A DNA stretch of 64,000 bases from Streptomyces flavotricini. Lineage in GTDB: Bacteria > Actinomycetota > Actinomycetes > Streptomycetales > Streptomycetaceae. Positions 53,903 through 63,258 of the stretch are shown here, piece by piece. Below the pieces are notes generated by a model that was given only the letters and a program-made list of their open reading frames with translations, was not told the DNA's origin and searched no databases. A program made the translations under genes and the position numbers. Within the stretch, counting starts at the first letter, position 1; the number at the start of each line of letters is the position of its first letter. Where the stretch lies: contig NZ_JAINUL010000001.1 in assembly GCF_020639365.1 (NCBI RefSeq), forward strand, positions 1,124,558 through 1,188,557, given 5' to 3'.

Positions 53903-55503
53903 CGCGCCGGCTCCCTTCGCATGGGCAGTCGTACCGTGAACTCGGCTCCCCCGCCCGGACCTTCGGCGGCCACCGCGCTGCCGCCGTGCCGGTGGGCCAC
54001 CTGCCGGACCAGGGAGAGGCCGAGGCCGCGCCCCTCTCCCTTGCCCGACCAGCCGCGCAGGAACACGTCGGCGTCGGCGCCCACGGGCAGCCCGGGGCCA
54101 TTGTCGGCGACGCGGAGCAGCAGTGCGTTCTGCTCGGGCCGGACGGTGACGGCGATCCGGGCCCCGGGGACGCCGGTGAGGGCGTCGACGGCGTTGTCGA
54201 GGAGGTTGCCGAGCACGGTGACGAGGTCCCGGGCCGGAAGGTTTCCGGTGCCGGCGTCGACGGCCCGGCTGTCGGGGGTGACGAACAGTTCGACTCCGCG
54301 CTCGTGCGCCTGGGCGGCCTTGCCGAGCAGGAGCGCCACCAGAACGGGTTCTCCGACGCCGGTGACCACCTCGTCGGTGAGGGCCTGGGCCAGCTGCAGT
54401 TCGGCGGTGGCGAATTCCACCGCCTCGTTCGCCCGGCCGAGTTCGATGAGGGAGACCACGGTGTGCAGCCGGTTGGCGGCCTCGTGGGCCTGGGAGCGCA
54501 GCGCCTCGGTGAAACCGCGCTCCTGGTCCAGCTCGCCGGTGAGCGACTGGAGTTCGGTGTGGTCGCGGAGGGTGACCACGGTGCCGCGGCGGCCGCCGCC
54601 CGCGACGGGTGAGCTGTTGAGGACGAGAACCCGGTCCGCGGTCAGGTGCACCTCGTCCACGCGGGGCCGGTCGGCGAGCAGGGCGCCGGTGAGCGGGGCG
54701 GGCAGCCCCAGGTCGGCGGCGCCGCGGCCCCGGACCTCCCCCCGCAGGCCGAGCAGTTCGCGTCCGGCGTCGTTGATGAGGGTGATGCGCCGCTGACCGT
54801 CGAGCATGAGCAGACCCTCACGGACGCCGTGCAGGGCCGCCTGGTGGTAGTCGTACATCCGGCTGAGCTCGGCCGCGTTCATGCCGTGGGTGTGCCGGCG
54901 CAGTCGCGCGTTGACCACGTACGTGCCGGCTCCGCCGAGCGCGAGCGCACCGGCCGCGACCCAGACGAGGGCGGTGAGCTGCTCGGCGAGGCGGGCGCTG
55001 ACGGCGCGGACGGTGATGCCGGCGCTGACCATGCCGGTGACCCGGCCGTCGTCCATGAGCGGGGTGACCACGCGGATGGAGGGCCCGAGGGTGCCGGTGT
55101 AGGTCTCGCTGAAGGTCTCGCCGCGCAGGGCGGGGGCGGTGTTGCCCATGAAGGGCTCGCCGATGCGGTGGGGGTCGGGGTGCGTCCAGCGCCGCCCGTC
55201 CGGGGCCATGATCGTCACGAAGTCCACCCCGGAGTCCACGCGGACCCGCTCGGCGTAGGGCTGGAGCGCGGCCGAGGGGTCGGCGCCGGCCGCGGATCCG
55301 CGTACGGCCTCGCGTACGGACGGAGAGTCGGCGACCGCGCGGGCCACGGCCCCCGCCTGGCGCCGGGCGGCCTCCTCGGCCTGTCCGCGGGCGGTGGCGT
55401 ACGCGAAGACGGCGCAGCCGGCCACGACCACGGCGACCAGCAGCACCTGCATGGCGAACAGCTGGCCGGCGAGGCTGCGCGGGGGTCGGGGGAAACGGAA
55501 CAT
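53899..55503 (-). CDS. Sensor histidine kinase, CitA/DcuS family
   Basis: 534 residues from the ATG at 55503. Two membrane helices (about 17-38 and 178-200) enclose an extracellular PAS-like sensor with FVTIMAPDGRRWTHPDP and the RIGEPFMGNTAPALRGETFSET run typical of CitA/DcuS (shown in parts). A cytoplasmic PAS (MLDGQRRITLINDAGRELLG) precedes the phospho-acceptor His340 in SQAHEAANRLHTVVSL and the ATPase with NLLDNAVDAL and DNGPGL. It senses dicarboxylates or citrate. It is divergent from dctA with 108 bases between. Confidence 0.92.
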   Translation of the reverse strand: MFRFPRPPRSLAGQLFAMQVLLVAVVVAGCAVFAYATARGQAEEAARRQAGAVARAVADSPSVREAVRGSAAGADPSAALQPYAERVRVDSGVDFVTIMAPDGRRWTHPDPHRIGEPFMGNTAPALRGETFSETYTGTLGPSIRVVTPLMDDGRVTGMVSAGITVRAVSARLAEQLTALVWVAAGALALGGAGTYVVNARLRRHTHGMNAAELSRMYDYHQAALHGVREGLLMLDGQRRITLINDAGRELLGLRGEVRGRGAADLGLPAPLTGALLADRPRVDEVHLTADRVLVLNSSPVAGGGRRGTVVTLRDHTELQSLTGELDQERGFTEALRSQAHEAANRLHTVVSLIELGRANEAVEFATAELQLAQALTDEVVTGVGEPVLVALLLGKAAQAHERGVELFVTPDSRAVDAGTGNLPARDLVTVLGNLLDNAVDALTGVPGARIAVTVRPEQNALLLRVADNGPGLPVGADADVFLRGWSGKGEGRGLGLSLVRQVAHRHGGSAVAAEGPGGGAEFTVRLPMRREPAR

Positions 55504-55611
55504 GGCGCTCAGTGTGCACCGGGCCGTGAACTCAATGAACGCAAGGGTGACCGGGGTCACAGCCTCGGGCGATGGTCCTCCCGGGACGTATTCACCACCA
55601 GGAGGCGAGCC

Positions 55612-56970
55612 GTGGCCGGCAGACGTGACAAGACCCACTACCTGTACATCGCGGTGATCGCCGCGGTGCTCCTCGGCATCGCCGTCGGCTTCGCCGCACC
55701 CGGCACGGCCGTGGAGCTCAAGCCGCTGGGCACCGGCTTCGTGAACCTCATCAAGATGATGATCTCGCCCGTGATCTTCTGCACGATCGTGCTGGGCATC
55801 GGGTCGGTGCGCAAGGCCGCGAAGGTCGGCGCCGTGGGCGGCCTCGCCCTCGGATACTTCATGATCATGTCCACGGTGGCGCTGGCCATCGGGCTCCTGG
55901 TCGGGAACCTGCTGGAGCCGGGCAGTGGACTGCACCTGACCGAGGCCGTCAAGCACGCGGGCGAGGCGCAGGCCAAGGCGGGCGGGGCGCAGAGCACGCC
56001 CGAGTTCCTGCTCGGGATCATCCCGACCACCCTGGTCTCCGCCTTCACCGGCGGGCAGGTGCTCCAGACCCTGCTCGTGGCGCTGCTGTGCGGCTTCGCG
56101 CTCCAGGCCATGGGCGCGGCGGGCGAGCCGGTGCTGCGCGGGATCGGGCACGTGCAGAAGCTGGTCTTCCGGGTGCTCGCGATGATCATGTGGGCGGCGC
56201 CGGTGGGCGCGTTCGGCGCGATCGCGGCGGTGGTCGGCGCGACCGGGATGGACGCGCTGAAGTCACTGGCCGTCATCATGATCGGCTTCTACACGACCTG
56301 CCTGCTGTTCGTGTTCGTGGTGCTCGGCACCCTCCTGCGGGTGTGCACCGGACTCAACGTGTTCTCGCTGCTGCGCTACCTGGGCCGCGAGTTCCTGCTG
56401 ATCCTCTCGACCTCCTCCTCGGAGTCGGCGCTGCCCCGGCTGATCGCCAAGATGGAGCACCTGGGCGTCTCGAAGCCGGTGGTCGGCATCACGGTGCCGA
56501 CGGGCTACTCGTTCAACCTGGACGGGACAGCGATCTACCTGACGATGTCCTCCCTGTTCATCGCCGAGGCCACGGGCAAGCCGCTGGCCATCGGCGAGCA
56601 GATCTCGCTGCTGCTGTTCATGATCGTGGCCTCGAAGGGCGCGGCGGGCGTGACCGGCGCCGGGCTCGCGACGCTGGCCGGCGGACTGCAGTCGCACCGG
56701 CCGGAGCTCGTGGACGGCGTCGGGCTGATCGTGGGCATCGACCGGTTCATGAGCGAGGCCCGGGCGCTGACGAACTTCGCGGGCAACGCGGTGGCGACGG
56801 TGCTCATCGGCACCTGGACCAAGGAGTTCGACCGCGCACGGGCCACCGAAGTCCTCGCGGGGCGCCTGGAGTTCGACGAGACCACGCTGATCGACGACGG
56901 CCACGGCACGGAGCCCCCCACCGTGCCCGCCCCCTCGCCGGCCGGCGCCAAGGACGGCGTACCGGTCTGA
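55612..56970 (+). CDS. dctA: C4-dicarboxylate:cation symporter DctA
   Basis: 452 residues from the GTG at 55612 with GGAGG 7 bases upstream; similarity starts there (THYLYIAVIAAVLLGIAVG). The dicarboxylate/amino acid:cation symporter marks are present: MMISPVIFCTIVLGI, the hairpin STSSSESALPRLIAKM, PTGYSFNLDGTAIYLTM and the last helix motif TNFAGNAVATVLIG. It brings in succinate, fumarate or malate with H+ or Na+. Control by the divergent CitA/CitB-type system is very likely. A Pro/Ala-rich tail of about 25 residues is dispensable-looking. Confidence 0.94.
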   Translation: MAGRRDKTHYLYIAVIAAVLLGIAVGFAAPGTAVELKPLGTGFVNLIKMMISPVIFCTIVLGIGSVRKAAKVGAVGGLALGYFMIMSTVALAIGLLVGNLLEPGSGLHLTEAVKHAGEAQAKAGGAQSTPEFLLGIIPTTLVSAFTGGQVLQTLLVALLCGFALQAMGAAGEPVLRGIGHVQKLVFRVLAMIMWAAPVGAFGAIAAVVGATGMDALKSLAVIMIGFYTTCLLFVFVVLGTLLRVCTGLNVFSLLRYLGREFLLILSTSSSESALPRLIAKMEHLGVSKPVVGITVPTGYSFNLDGTAIYLTMSSLFIAEATGKPLAIGEQISLLLFMIVASKGAAGVTGAGLATLAGGLQSHRPELVDGVGLIVGIDRFMSEARALTNFAGNAVATVLIGTWTKEFDRARATEVLAGRLEFDETTLIDDGHGTEPPTVPAPSPAGAKDGVPV

Positions 56971-57187
56971 CCGGAACGCCCGTCACGGGCCGGCCGGGCC
57001 GGGCTCGCCCCCACGGTGCCCGGGCCGGTCGGCCCTCACACCCCCTTCACACCGCCCTCACGCGGCCCCATGGTCCATTTTCGGCCACGGGGCCGTTAAG
57101 TGTCCTGCGGTAAAAGGTACTTCCATACCGGGGCACGGGTCTGACATCTTGCGTCCACCACTCGTTTCGTACGGCCCGGTAGGTGTC

Positions 57188-59035
57188 ATGAGCACCTCCA
57201 GGCCGTCTTCGGAGGACGCATTGATACCCCACATATCCAGCCGACCTCGACGTACTCTCGTGCTGGCCGCCACACTCGGCGCCGCACTCGCCTTCGGGGC
57301 CCCCGCCGCGCTCGCCGGCACCGCCCCGGTCTCCCCTTCCGGCCAGAGCATCCCCTCCGCGCCCGCCAAGGCCGCGGGCAAGGCCGCCGCGGCGCCGACC
57401 TCCCAGAGTGCGACCTGGGTTGCCGGCACGCGTGCCTACCTCGTGATCACCGCGCCCGGTGACAGCACGGCGGTCCGCAACGCCGTCGCCGCCAACGGCG
57501 GCACCGTCTTCTCCACCTTCGACTCCATCGGCGTGATCGTCGCCCACTCCGCCTCCGCCGGTTTCGCCTCGACGATGCGCGGGGTGAGCGGGGTCCAGCA
57601 GGTCGGTGCCACCCGCACCTCGGACGTCCCGGCCGACGCCTACAACCCGGCGCTGCCCGCCAACCCGGCGCAGTCGACGACCCCGGCCGGCGAGCCCGTG
57701 CGCGCCGACATGAGCCAGATCAAGGCGGACCAGGCCTGGGCCGTCACCACCGGATCCTCCTCCGTCAAGGTCGGCATCCTGGACACCGGTGTGGACGACC
57801 AGCACCAGGACCTGGCGCCGAACTTCAACGCGGCCGACTCCGTCTCCTGCGCGTACGGCAAGCCGGACACCCGTACGGGCGCCTGGCGGGACGTGGACAG
57901 CCACGGCACGCACGTCGCGGGCACCATCGCGGCGGCCAAGAACGGCAAGGGCGTCGTCGGCGTGGCCCCGGGCGTGAAGATCTCCGCGGTCCGCGTCGCC
58001 GAGCCGGGCAACTCGTTCTTCTTCGCCGAGAACACCATCTGCGGCTTCGTGTGGGCCGGTGACCACGGCTTCAAGGTCACCAACAACAGCTACTACACGG
58101 ACCCGTGGCAGTTCAACTGCCCGGACAACATCGACCAGGCCGCCATCATCGAGGGCGTCAAGCGCGCCCAGGAGTACGCGGAGGGCAAGGGCTCCCTGCA
58201 GGTCGCCGCGGCGGGCAACGAGAACTACGACCTCGCCCACAAGACGACCGACTCCGCGAGCCCGAACGACTCGACGCCGGTCACCCGCACCATCACCAAC
58301 GCCTGCCTCGACATCCCGACCGAGCTCCCGGGCGTGGTCACGGTCGCGGCGAACGGCACCGGCACCTCGAAGGCCTCGTTCTCGAACTTCGGCTCCGGCG
58401 TCATCGACGTCGCGGCCCCGGGCAGCGACGTCTACTCCACCGTGCCGGGCGGCAAGTACGGCACCAAGAGCGGTACCTCGATGGCCACCCCGCACGTGGT
58501 GGGTGTCGCGGCGCTGCTCGCCAGCACCAACCCGGGCATCACCCCGGCGCAGCTGCGCGACAAGCTGGCCACCCAGGCCAACGACATCGCCTGCCCGTCG
58601 GACAACCGGTGCACCGGTACCGCGGCCAACAACTCGTTCTTCGGCGAGGGCCAGGTCGACGCGCTGAAGGCGGTCGGCTCCACACCGCCGCCCGGGAAGT
58701 ACTTCGAGAACCTCGGCGACTTCGCGATCAACGACAACGCGACCGTGGAGAGCCCGATCACCGTCAGCGGGGTGAGCGGCAACGCGCCGGCCACCCTCAA
58801 GGTGGGCGTGGACATCAAGCACACCTACATCGGTGACCTCAAGGTCGACCTGGTGGCCCCGGACGGCACCGTCTACACCCTGAGCAACCGGGCCGGCGGC
58901 AGTGCGGACAACATCGTCCAGACCTTCACGGTCAACGCCTCCTCCGAGGTGGCCAACGGCCTCTGGAAGCTGCGCGTGAACGACAACGCCAACTCGGACA
59001 CCGGCAAGATCGACGCCTGGAACCTCACGTTCTAG
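57188..59035 (+). CDS. Secreted S8 serine protease with C-terminal P domain
   Basis: 615 residues from the ATG at 57188. A TTG at 57221 has a far better ribosome site (GGAGG 5 bases before) and gives a shorter, typical signal peptide, so it may be the true start (604 residues). After the signal (cut near ALAG, 43) and an I9-like propeptide come the triad residues Asp199 (ILDTGV), His239 (DSHGTHVAG) and Ser431 (GTSMATPH), with Asn300 as oxyanion residue. The last about 110 residues form a proprotein-convertase P domain (FAINDNATVESPITV, YIGDLKVDLVAPDG, NGLWKLRVNDNANSDTG). Extracellular protein breakdown is the likely role. Confidence 0.92.
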   Translation: MSTSRPSSEDALIPHISSRPRRTLVLAATLGAALAFGAPAALAGTAPVSPSGQSIPSAPAKAAGKAAAAPTSQSATWVAGTRAYLVITAPGDSTAVRNAVAANGGTVFSTFDSIGVIVAHSASAGFASTMRGVSGVQQVGATRTSDVPADAYNPALPANPAQSTTPAGEPVRADMSQIKADQAWAVTTGSSSVKVGILDTGVDDQHQDLAPNFNAADSVSCAYGKPDTRTGAWRDVDSHGTHVAGTIAAAKNGKGVVGVAPGVKISAVRVAEPGNSFFFAENTICGFVWAGDHGFKVTNNSYYTDPWQFNCPDNIDQAAIIEGVKRAQEYAEGKGSLQVAAAGNENYDLAHKTTDSASPNDSTPVTRTITNACLDIPTELPGVVTVAANGTGTSKASFSNFGSGVIDVAAPGSDVYSTVPGGKYGTKSGTSMATPHVVGVAALLASTNPGITPAQLRDKLATQANDIACPSDNRCTGTAANNSFFGEGQVDALKAVGSTPPPGKYFENLGDFAINDNATVESPITVSGVSGNAPATLKVGVDIKHTYIGDLKVDLVAPDGTVYTLSNRAGGSADNIVQTFTVNASSEVANGLWKLRVNDNANSDTGKIDAWNLTF

Positions 59036-59209
59036 TGCCCTCGCACTGACGGACCGACGCCGCAGGACGTCGGCGGGTCCGTCGAAGACGACGTCGCGGC
59101 GCTGCGGCGGGGCCATCGGGGAGCGGTGCAACTGCGCCCCGGTGGCCTCCGTCGTTCTCATGCGGCGCCCGCCGCACCCGCGGTTCCCGCGAGCGGCCCG
59201 GCCGGGCCG

Positions 59210-59884
59210 CTACCTGGTGCGCAGTACGCAGTCCCCGCACAGGCCGCCGCCGGGGACCTTGTAGTACAGGCAGCAGCTGCGGCGTACGAAGGCCACCCCG
59301 AGCCCCTCCTCGTGGATGAAGGTGCCGGCTCCGCCGAGCGGTCCGTCCTCGGCCAGCAGCCCCGCGGCCAGGGACACCGCCGGGCCGCCCGGGACCCGGT
59401 CGACCAGCACCCGCACCGCCCCGACCAGCCCCGAGGCGGCGTTGCCGCGCAGCACCTTGGGCGAGACCCCGTACCGCTCCCGCAGCCGCGCGTCCAGGGC
59501 CGCGAGGCTGCCGAGCACGGTCTCCCCGAGCGCCTCGGCCGGCAGCTCCCCCCGGCCGGGCTCCGGCAGCCACAGCTCCAGCGATCCCGCCCCGGGCAGC
59601 CGCCACCAGACCCGGTCGGCCCCCAGGTCCGGCACCCGCCCGCCCAGCGCGGCGCAACCGAGCCCGATCGACCACAGCCGCGCGGCGATCCCGAACTGCG
59701 CGGTCGAGGCGGCGACGCGCCCCGGCCCGCTGCCGATGCGCCGCCCGACCTCGGCGACGTACGGCTCCAGCCGGGGCCCGTACAGCTCGCTCAGCGGCCG
59801 GAAGCCGTCCCCGGGCGGTTGCGTCCCGTACGGGACGGCGAAGAACGGCCCGACGGCGGCGAGTCGGCGCAGTACCAAGTCCAT
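59210..59884 (-). CDS. FhuF-like (2Fe-2S) ferric-siderophore reductase-type protein
   Basis: 224 residues from the ATG at 59884. The C-terminus carries the iron-sulfur ligands of the FhuF group: Cys-Cys in RRSCCLYYKVPG and CGDC nine residues on. The preceding domain has the FhuF-type pattern (GRVAASTAQFGIAARLWSIGLGCAALGG; VNWWRLP-like VWWRLPGAGSLELWLPEP). It likely reduces Fe(III) in imported siderophores in the cytoplasm. No siderophore transporter adjoins it. Confidence 0.8.
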   Translation of the reverse strand: MDLVLRRLAAVGPFFAVPYGTQPPGDGFRPLSELYGPRLEPYVAEVGRRIGSGPGRVAASTAQFGIAARLWSIGLGCAALGGRVPDLGADRVWWRLPGAGSLELWLPEPGRGELPAEALGETVLGSLAALDARLRERYGVSPKVLRGNAASGLVGAVRVLVDRVPGGPAVSLAAGLLAEDGPLGGAGTFIHEEGLGVAFVRRSCCLYYKVPGGGLCGDCVLRTR

Positions 59885-59926
59885 GTGCGGATGATCTCAG
59901 GTGTTGCCTGCCGGTCCCGGGGACCC

Positions 59927-60379
59927 TCAGGCCGCGGCGGACTCGCGGATCACGGCGAGGGTACGGGCGGCCGTCTCGGCCATGGACGTGCGCAGCGCGG
60001 CGAGCCGGGAGGCGGCGAACTCGCGCCCGAACTCTCCGCTGAACGTCAGGGTGAGGGCGCCGGTCGGGTCCTCGTCGATGACGTTGTCGATGGTCCAGAC
60101 TTCCTTCTCGTCCGAGCGGCGGAAGCTCACGCGGTGCCCGATGTCGAAGACCACGACCTCGCGGAAGCGGTGCCCGTCGCGGGCTATCTCACGGACCAGG
60201 CCCTGCGGGGTCTCCGACAGGACCGTGCACTCGGTGATCGCCGGCACGTAGGGGCGCGGGTCGGCGGCCTTGGCCACCAGCCCCGTCCACAGGTCGTCGC
60301 GGCTCAGCTGTACCTGGTCCTCGGCCACGGGGTCGTTCACTGGCAGGGTGTACTCGATGCGGGTGACGGTCTCGGTCAT
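59927..60379 (-). CDS. SRPBCC-fold protein, DUF1857/AtaL-like
   Basis: 150 residues from the ATG at 60379 (GGGGAGCC upstream). The START-like helix-grip fold is suggested by TRIEYTLPVNDP, LSRDDLWTGLVAKAADPRPYVP, the strand series CTVLSETPQGLVREI, HRVSFRRSDEKEVWTIDN and the long final helix. It resembles the AtaL-like family, which binds hydrophobic ligands; no catalytic residues are known. Single gene, same strand as its neighbours, 96 bases downstream of the SIS-domain gene. Confidence 0.75.
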   Translation of the reverse strand: MTETVTRIEYTLPVNDPVAEDQVQLSRDDLWTGLVAKAADPRPYVPAITECTVLSETPQGLVREIARDGHRFREVVVFDIGHRVSFRRSDEKEVWTIDNVIDEDPTGALTLTFSGEFGREFAASRLAALRTSMAETAARTLAVIRESAAA

Positions 60380-60475
60380 GCCGGGGCTCCCCTGGGTTTC
60401 GATCTTGTGTCGGGGCAACCAGCGTCGCAGACCGGGCATTCCCCGCAGCACCCCTGAGTTGGGGCCATGGCGAAA

Positions 60476-61555
60476 TCAGGGGCTCGGGGCCCTTGCGGCG
60501 TCGTCTGCGGGGGCTTGGGCGGCCACCTGGAAGGCGGCCCGGTCCGGGCCGCCCTGCTTGGTGTCGTCGTTGGCGAAGACGAACGACTCGATCGGCACGC
60601 CGCGTTCGGCGCTGAGCTGGGCGACCAGCTCCTGGAGCACCACCGCCTCCAGCACCGCGCGGACGGCGTCCGGGACGACGGGGAGGCGGATCACCGACAG
60701 GCTCTGCGACGGTTCGGCGGGAGCCGTGGTCAGCAGCAGCGTGAGGTGCCCGGCCGCGGCCAGTGAGCGGGCCAGTTCGATCTCGCGGCCGTCGCCGAAG
60801 ACCAGGTGCAGGGTGTTGCCCGCCGACTCCATCCCCCCGTGCAGGTAGTTGCGGGTCGCGGAGGCGGCCGCGGTCATCCGGACCACCTCGCGCAGCAGCA
60901 GCGCGCCCTCCTCGGCCGAGGCCCGCGAGGCGCCGGCCGCCACCGCGTCGGAGGCGATGCAGCGGGCGGCGCGCTCGCGCAGGCCCGCGACCACCTCGGC
61001 GGCCTGCCGGTGGACGGCGCCGGTCTGCTCGGCGATGTCGCCCCAGGGGTCCTGCCCGCGGCCCGCGATGGCTCCCGCGACCAGGTCGAGGGCCAGCACC
61101 GTCCCGGTGTAGCCGATGGTGGAGGCGTACGAGTCGGGCTCGTTGCCGAGGTCCAGGGTCAGGTCGGCCAGCTCGCCGAGGGGCGACGGGACGACGCCCA
61201 GCAGCGCGGTCCTCGTGATGCCGGGTGCGGCGCACCGTAAGGCGGCGATCGTCTCGCGGCTGCGGCCGCCCTGGGAGACGGCGATCAGGCAGTCGGTGTC
61301 GAAGCCCGCGGTGCCGGTGGCGATCTCGCTGGACAGCACCCGCTGGGTGACGACCCCGGCCGCGCGCAGCTGCTGTACGGGGACGGCCAGGGCCGCGTAG
61401 GAGGCGCCGATGCCGGTGAACAGGGGGCGCCGGGCGCCGCGCAGCGCGGCGTACCGCGGTGAGGTGAGCCGGGCGCGGACGCGGTCGGCGATCCGGGCGA
61501 GTGCGGGGCCCTGGCCGGCCTGGCCCTCGACGAAGGTGATGCGGGATCCGAACAT
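60476..61555 (-). CDS. SIS-domain sugar isomerase/deglycase-like protein
   Basis: 359 residues from the ATG at 61555. Two SIS domains in tandem as in the isomerase half of GlmS and in AgaS/FrlB: first IGASYAALAVPVQQLRAAG and IAVSQGGRSRETIAAL (the Ser-Gln-Gly-Gly-Arg-Ser phosphosugar loop), TALLGVVPSPLGELAD, then NYLHGGMESAGNTLHLVFG and VVLQELVAQLSAERGVPIESF. It lacks a glutaminase domain. It should bind an aminosugar phosphate or a glycated compound; which one is not clear. No sugar transport gene is adjacent. Confidence 0.85.
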   Translation of the reverse strand: MFGSRITFVEGQAGQGPALARIADRVRARLTSPRYAALRGARRPLFTGIGASYAALAVPVQQLRAAGVVTQRVLSSEIATGTAGFDTDCLIAVSQGGRSRETIAALRCAAPGITRTALLGVVPSPLGELADLTLDLGNEPDSYASTIGYTGTVLALDLVAGAIAGRGQDPWGDIAEQTGAVHRQAAEVVAGLRERAARCIASDAVAAGASRASAEEGALLLREVVRMTAAASATRNYLHGGMESAGNTLHLVFGDGREIELARSLAAAGHLTLLLTTAPAEPSQSLSVIRLPVVPDAVRAVLEAVVLQELVAQLSAERGVPIESFVFANDDTKQGGPDRAAFQVAAQAPADDAARAPSP

Positions 61556-62510
61556 GGTGGGGGTCTCTCGCCTTTCCGGGAAGGTCCGTGACGGTCCGGG
61601 CAGACCTGGGGAGGTCTGCGAAGGTCCGCACGGGAACGGTGCGTTGGAGGGACGGTAGGGGGCGGGCGGCGGCGTCGGGCGCCGGGGCCCCGTCCTCCGC
61701 GCGCTCGCGGCCCGGGGTCGCCGGGCCGGATTCCCCGATCACCCGGCGGAAGAGCAGGTGACGGGGCCCGGCGAAGGCGAGGACGAGCGGGGTGAGCGCC
61801 CGGGGTTCGGTGGCGGTCCCGTGGTTGACGGCGCGGTCGATCCCGTCGGATCGGCGGCCCGGGCCGTGGCCGTACGCGACCGACGACGCCGTCACGCCGC
61901 CGCCCGCCACGACCGCGAGCGGGCCCGCCCGGTCGCCCTGCGCCACGGCGCCGTCACCCCGTCCCCCGACGACGCGGACGGCCCTTCGGACCGCCCTTCG
62001 GACCGCCCGGCAGGCCCGTCCGGCGCCCTGTGCCGCCACGGGTCACGGACCCGTGCCCCGAAGGGCCCCGGGGACGGTGTCGGACACATCACCGACGGCC
62101 ACCCGTTCGATGCCCGGCGGCCCGCTCCGGACCCCGGGACCGCCCGCCGCGCCGCCGGTCGGGGCCGCTGCGGGAAGCACTCGGCGCACTCGATATATAT
62201 GCAGGTCAGAGGGTGTTTATACGCCGATCGGAGGTCTCCGGGTCGGCTGTTCGAGGGACCGCTGCGGCGCGCCGGAACGGATGTCCGGGGATCAGGATTA
62301 CGGGGGCTCCCGGGCGGGGACCAAAGTCATCGAAAAACATGGCCGCGGCGTTGCCAATTTGGGGGTTCATGGGAGCACATTTAGGAGCTACATTGAGCCA
62401 CTCGCGTTCACCTGACAGCCCGTTGCCTTTCACCCGTGTTTTGCACGGGGGGTGACGTCAGAGACGCACACTGTGCAACCACCCCACCGCCCAGAAGGAC
62501 CGAAGGCTCC
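61556..62510. other. 955-bp gap without a supported gene
   Basis: Open frames here have no coding bias, no ribosome sites and no recognisable domains. 61556-62170 is GC-rich with small repeats (CCCTTCGGACCG twice near 61983). 62185-62450 is clearly AT-richer than the rest of the window (ATATATATGCAGG, AAAAACATGG, CACATTTAGGAGCTACATTG) and has a near-palindrome CACCCGTG-TTTTG-CACGGGGGGTG (62429-62453). It may hold promoters of the acetyltransferase gene, a small RNA, or a leader; the short frame at 62372-62455 includes a TTA codon but lacks coding bias. Confidence 0.4.
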
Positions 62511-63197
62511 GTGCCCGTACCCGTACTCCTCGCCGGCCGCTCCGTGCGGCTCGAGCCCCTCGCCCCCCACCACACCGAGGCCTTGGCCGTGGCCGGGGCC
62601 GAGGATCGTACGACTTACGCCTTCACCCCCGTACCCCATGGGGTGCAGGCGTCCCACGAGTACATCGACCGCGCCCTCGCAGATCAGGCGGCGGGTCGAT
62701 CGCTCCCCTTCGCGGTGGTCAGAGCCACCGACGGCCGGGTCGTCGGTTCGACCCGGTTCCTGGAACTCGACTACTGGCAGGGACCACTGGTGTGGCCCGC
62801 CGTGCCGGGCGTCCCGTTCGGTGATCCGGCGACCGCGATCCCCGATGCCGCCGAGATCGGCAATACCTGGCTGTCCCCGGGCGCCCAGGGGACGGGCATC
62901 AACACGGAGGCGAAGCTGCTCATGCTCCGCCATGCCTTCGAGACCTGGGGCGTGCGCCGCATCTCGCTGCGCGCCGACGCCCGCAACGGGCGCTCGCGGG
63001 CCGCCATGGAGCGGCTCGGGTTCACCTGCGAGGGGGTCCGCCGGGCCCATTCGCGGGGTCTCGACGGCGCCGTGCGCAGTACCGCCTTCTACTCGATCCT
63101 CGACGAGGAGTGGCCGGCCGTACGGTCGATCATCGAGCTGAAGCTTTCGGCGGGGGCCCAGCGCAAGCGGCGCCGCAAGACGCTGGTCCCGGCGTAA
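62511..63197 (+). CDS. GNAT-family N-acetyltransferase (RimJ/RimL type)
   Basis: 228 residues from the GTG at 62511, with GAAGG 6-7 bases upstream and the domain starting at once (VLLAGRSVRLEPLAPHHTEAL). RimJ/RimL-like GNAT motifs: VVGSTRFLELDYWQ, EIGNTWLSPGAQGTGINTEAKLLMLRHAF (acetyl-CoA loop, QGTGIN in place of the usual RGxGxG), RISLRADARNGRSRAAMERLGF and the final EGVRRAHSRG. The substrate is probably a protein N-terminus or a small amine. The basic end (QRKRRRKT) might contact nucleic acid or ribosomes. Confidence 0.9.
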   Translation: MPVPVLLAGRSVRLEPLAPHHTEALAVAGAEDRTTYAFTPVPHGVQASHEYIDRALADQAAGRSLPFAVVRATDGRVVGSTRFLELDYWQGPLVWPAVPGVPFGDPATAIPDAAEIGNTWLSPGAQGTGINTEAKLLMLRHAFETWGVRRISLRADARNGRSRAAMERLGFTCEGVRRAHSRGLDGAVRSTAFYSILDEEWPAVRSIIELKLSAGAQRKRRRKTLVPA

Positions 63198-63258
63198 CGG
63201 TCCTGCGTTCGGGCCGGCCGTCCGCGGCGGCCCTCCGCCCCGGCCCTTCCCCCCGGCG

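Noticed and set aside
61758..62384. Long plus-strand open frame of about 208 codons in the gap
   Set aside because: No ribosome site, Arg/Pro/Gly-rich content without domain, and it crosses the AT-rich part with no codon bias.
62206..62433. Minus-strand open frame of 75 codons in the AT-rich core
   Set aside because: Third-position GC is low compared with real genes here and no motif or ribosome site is seen.
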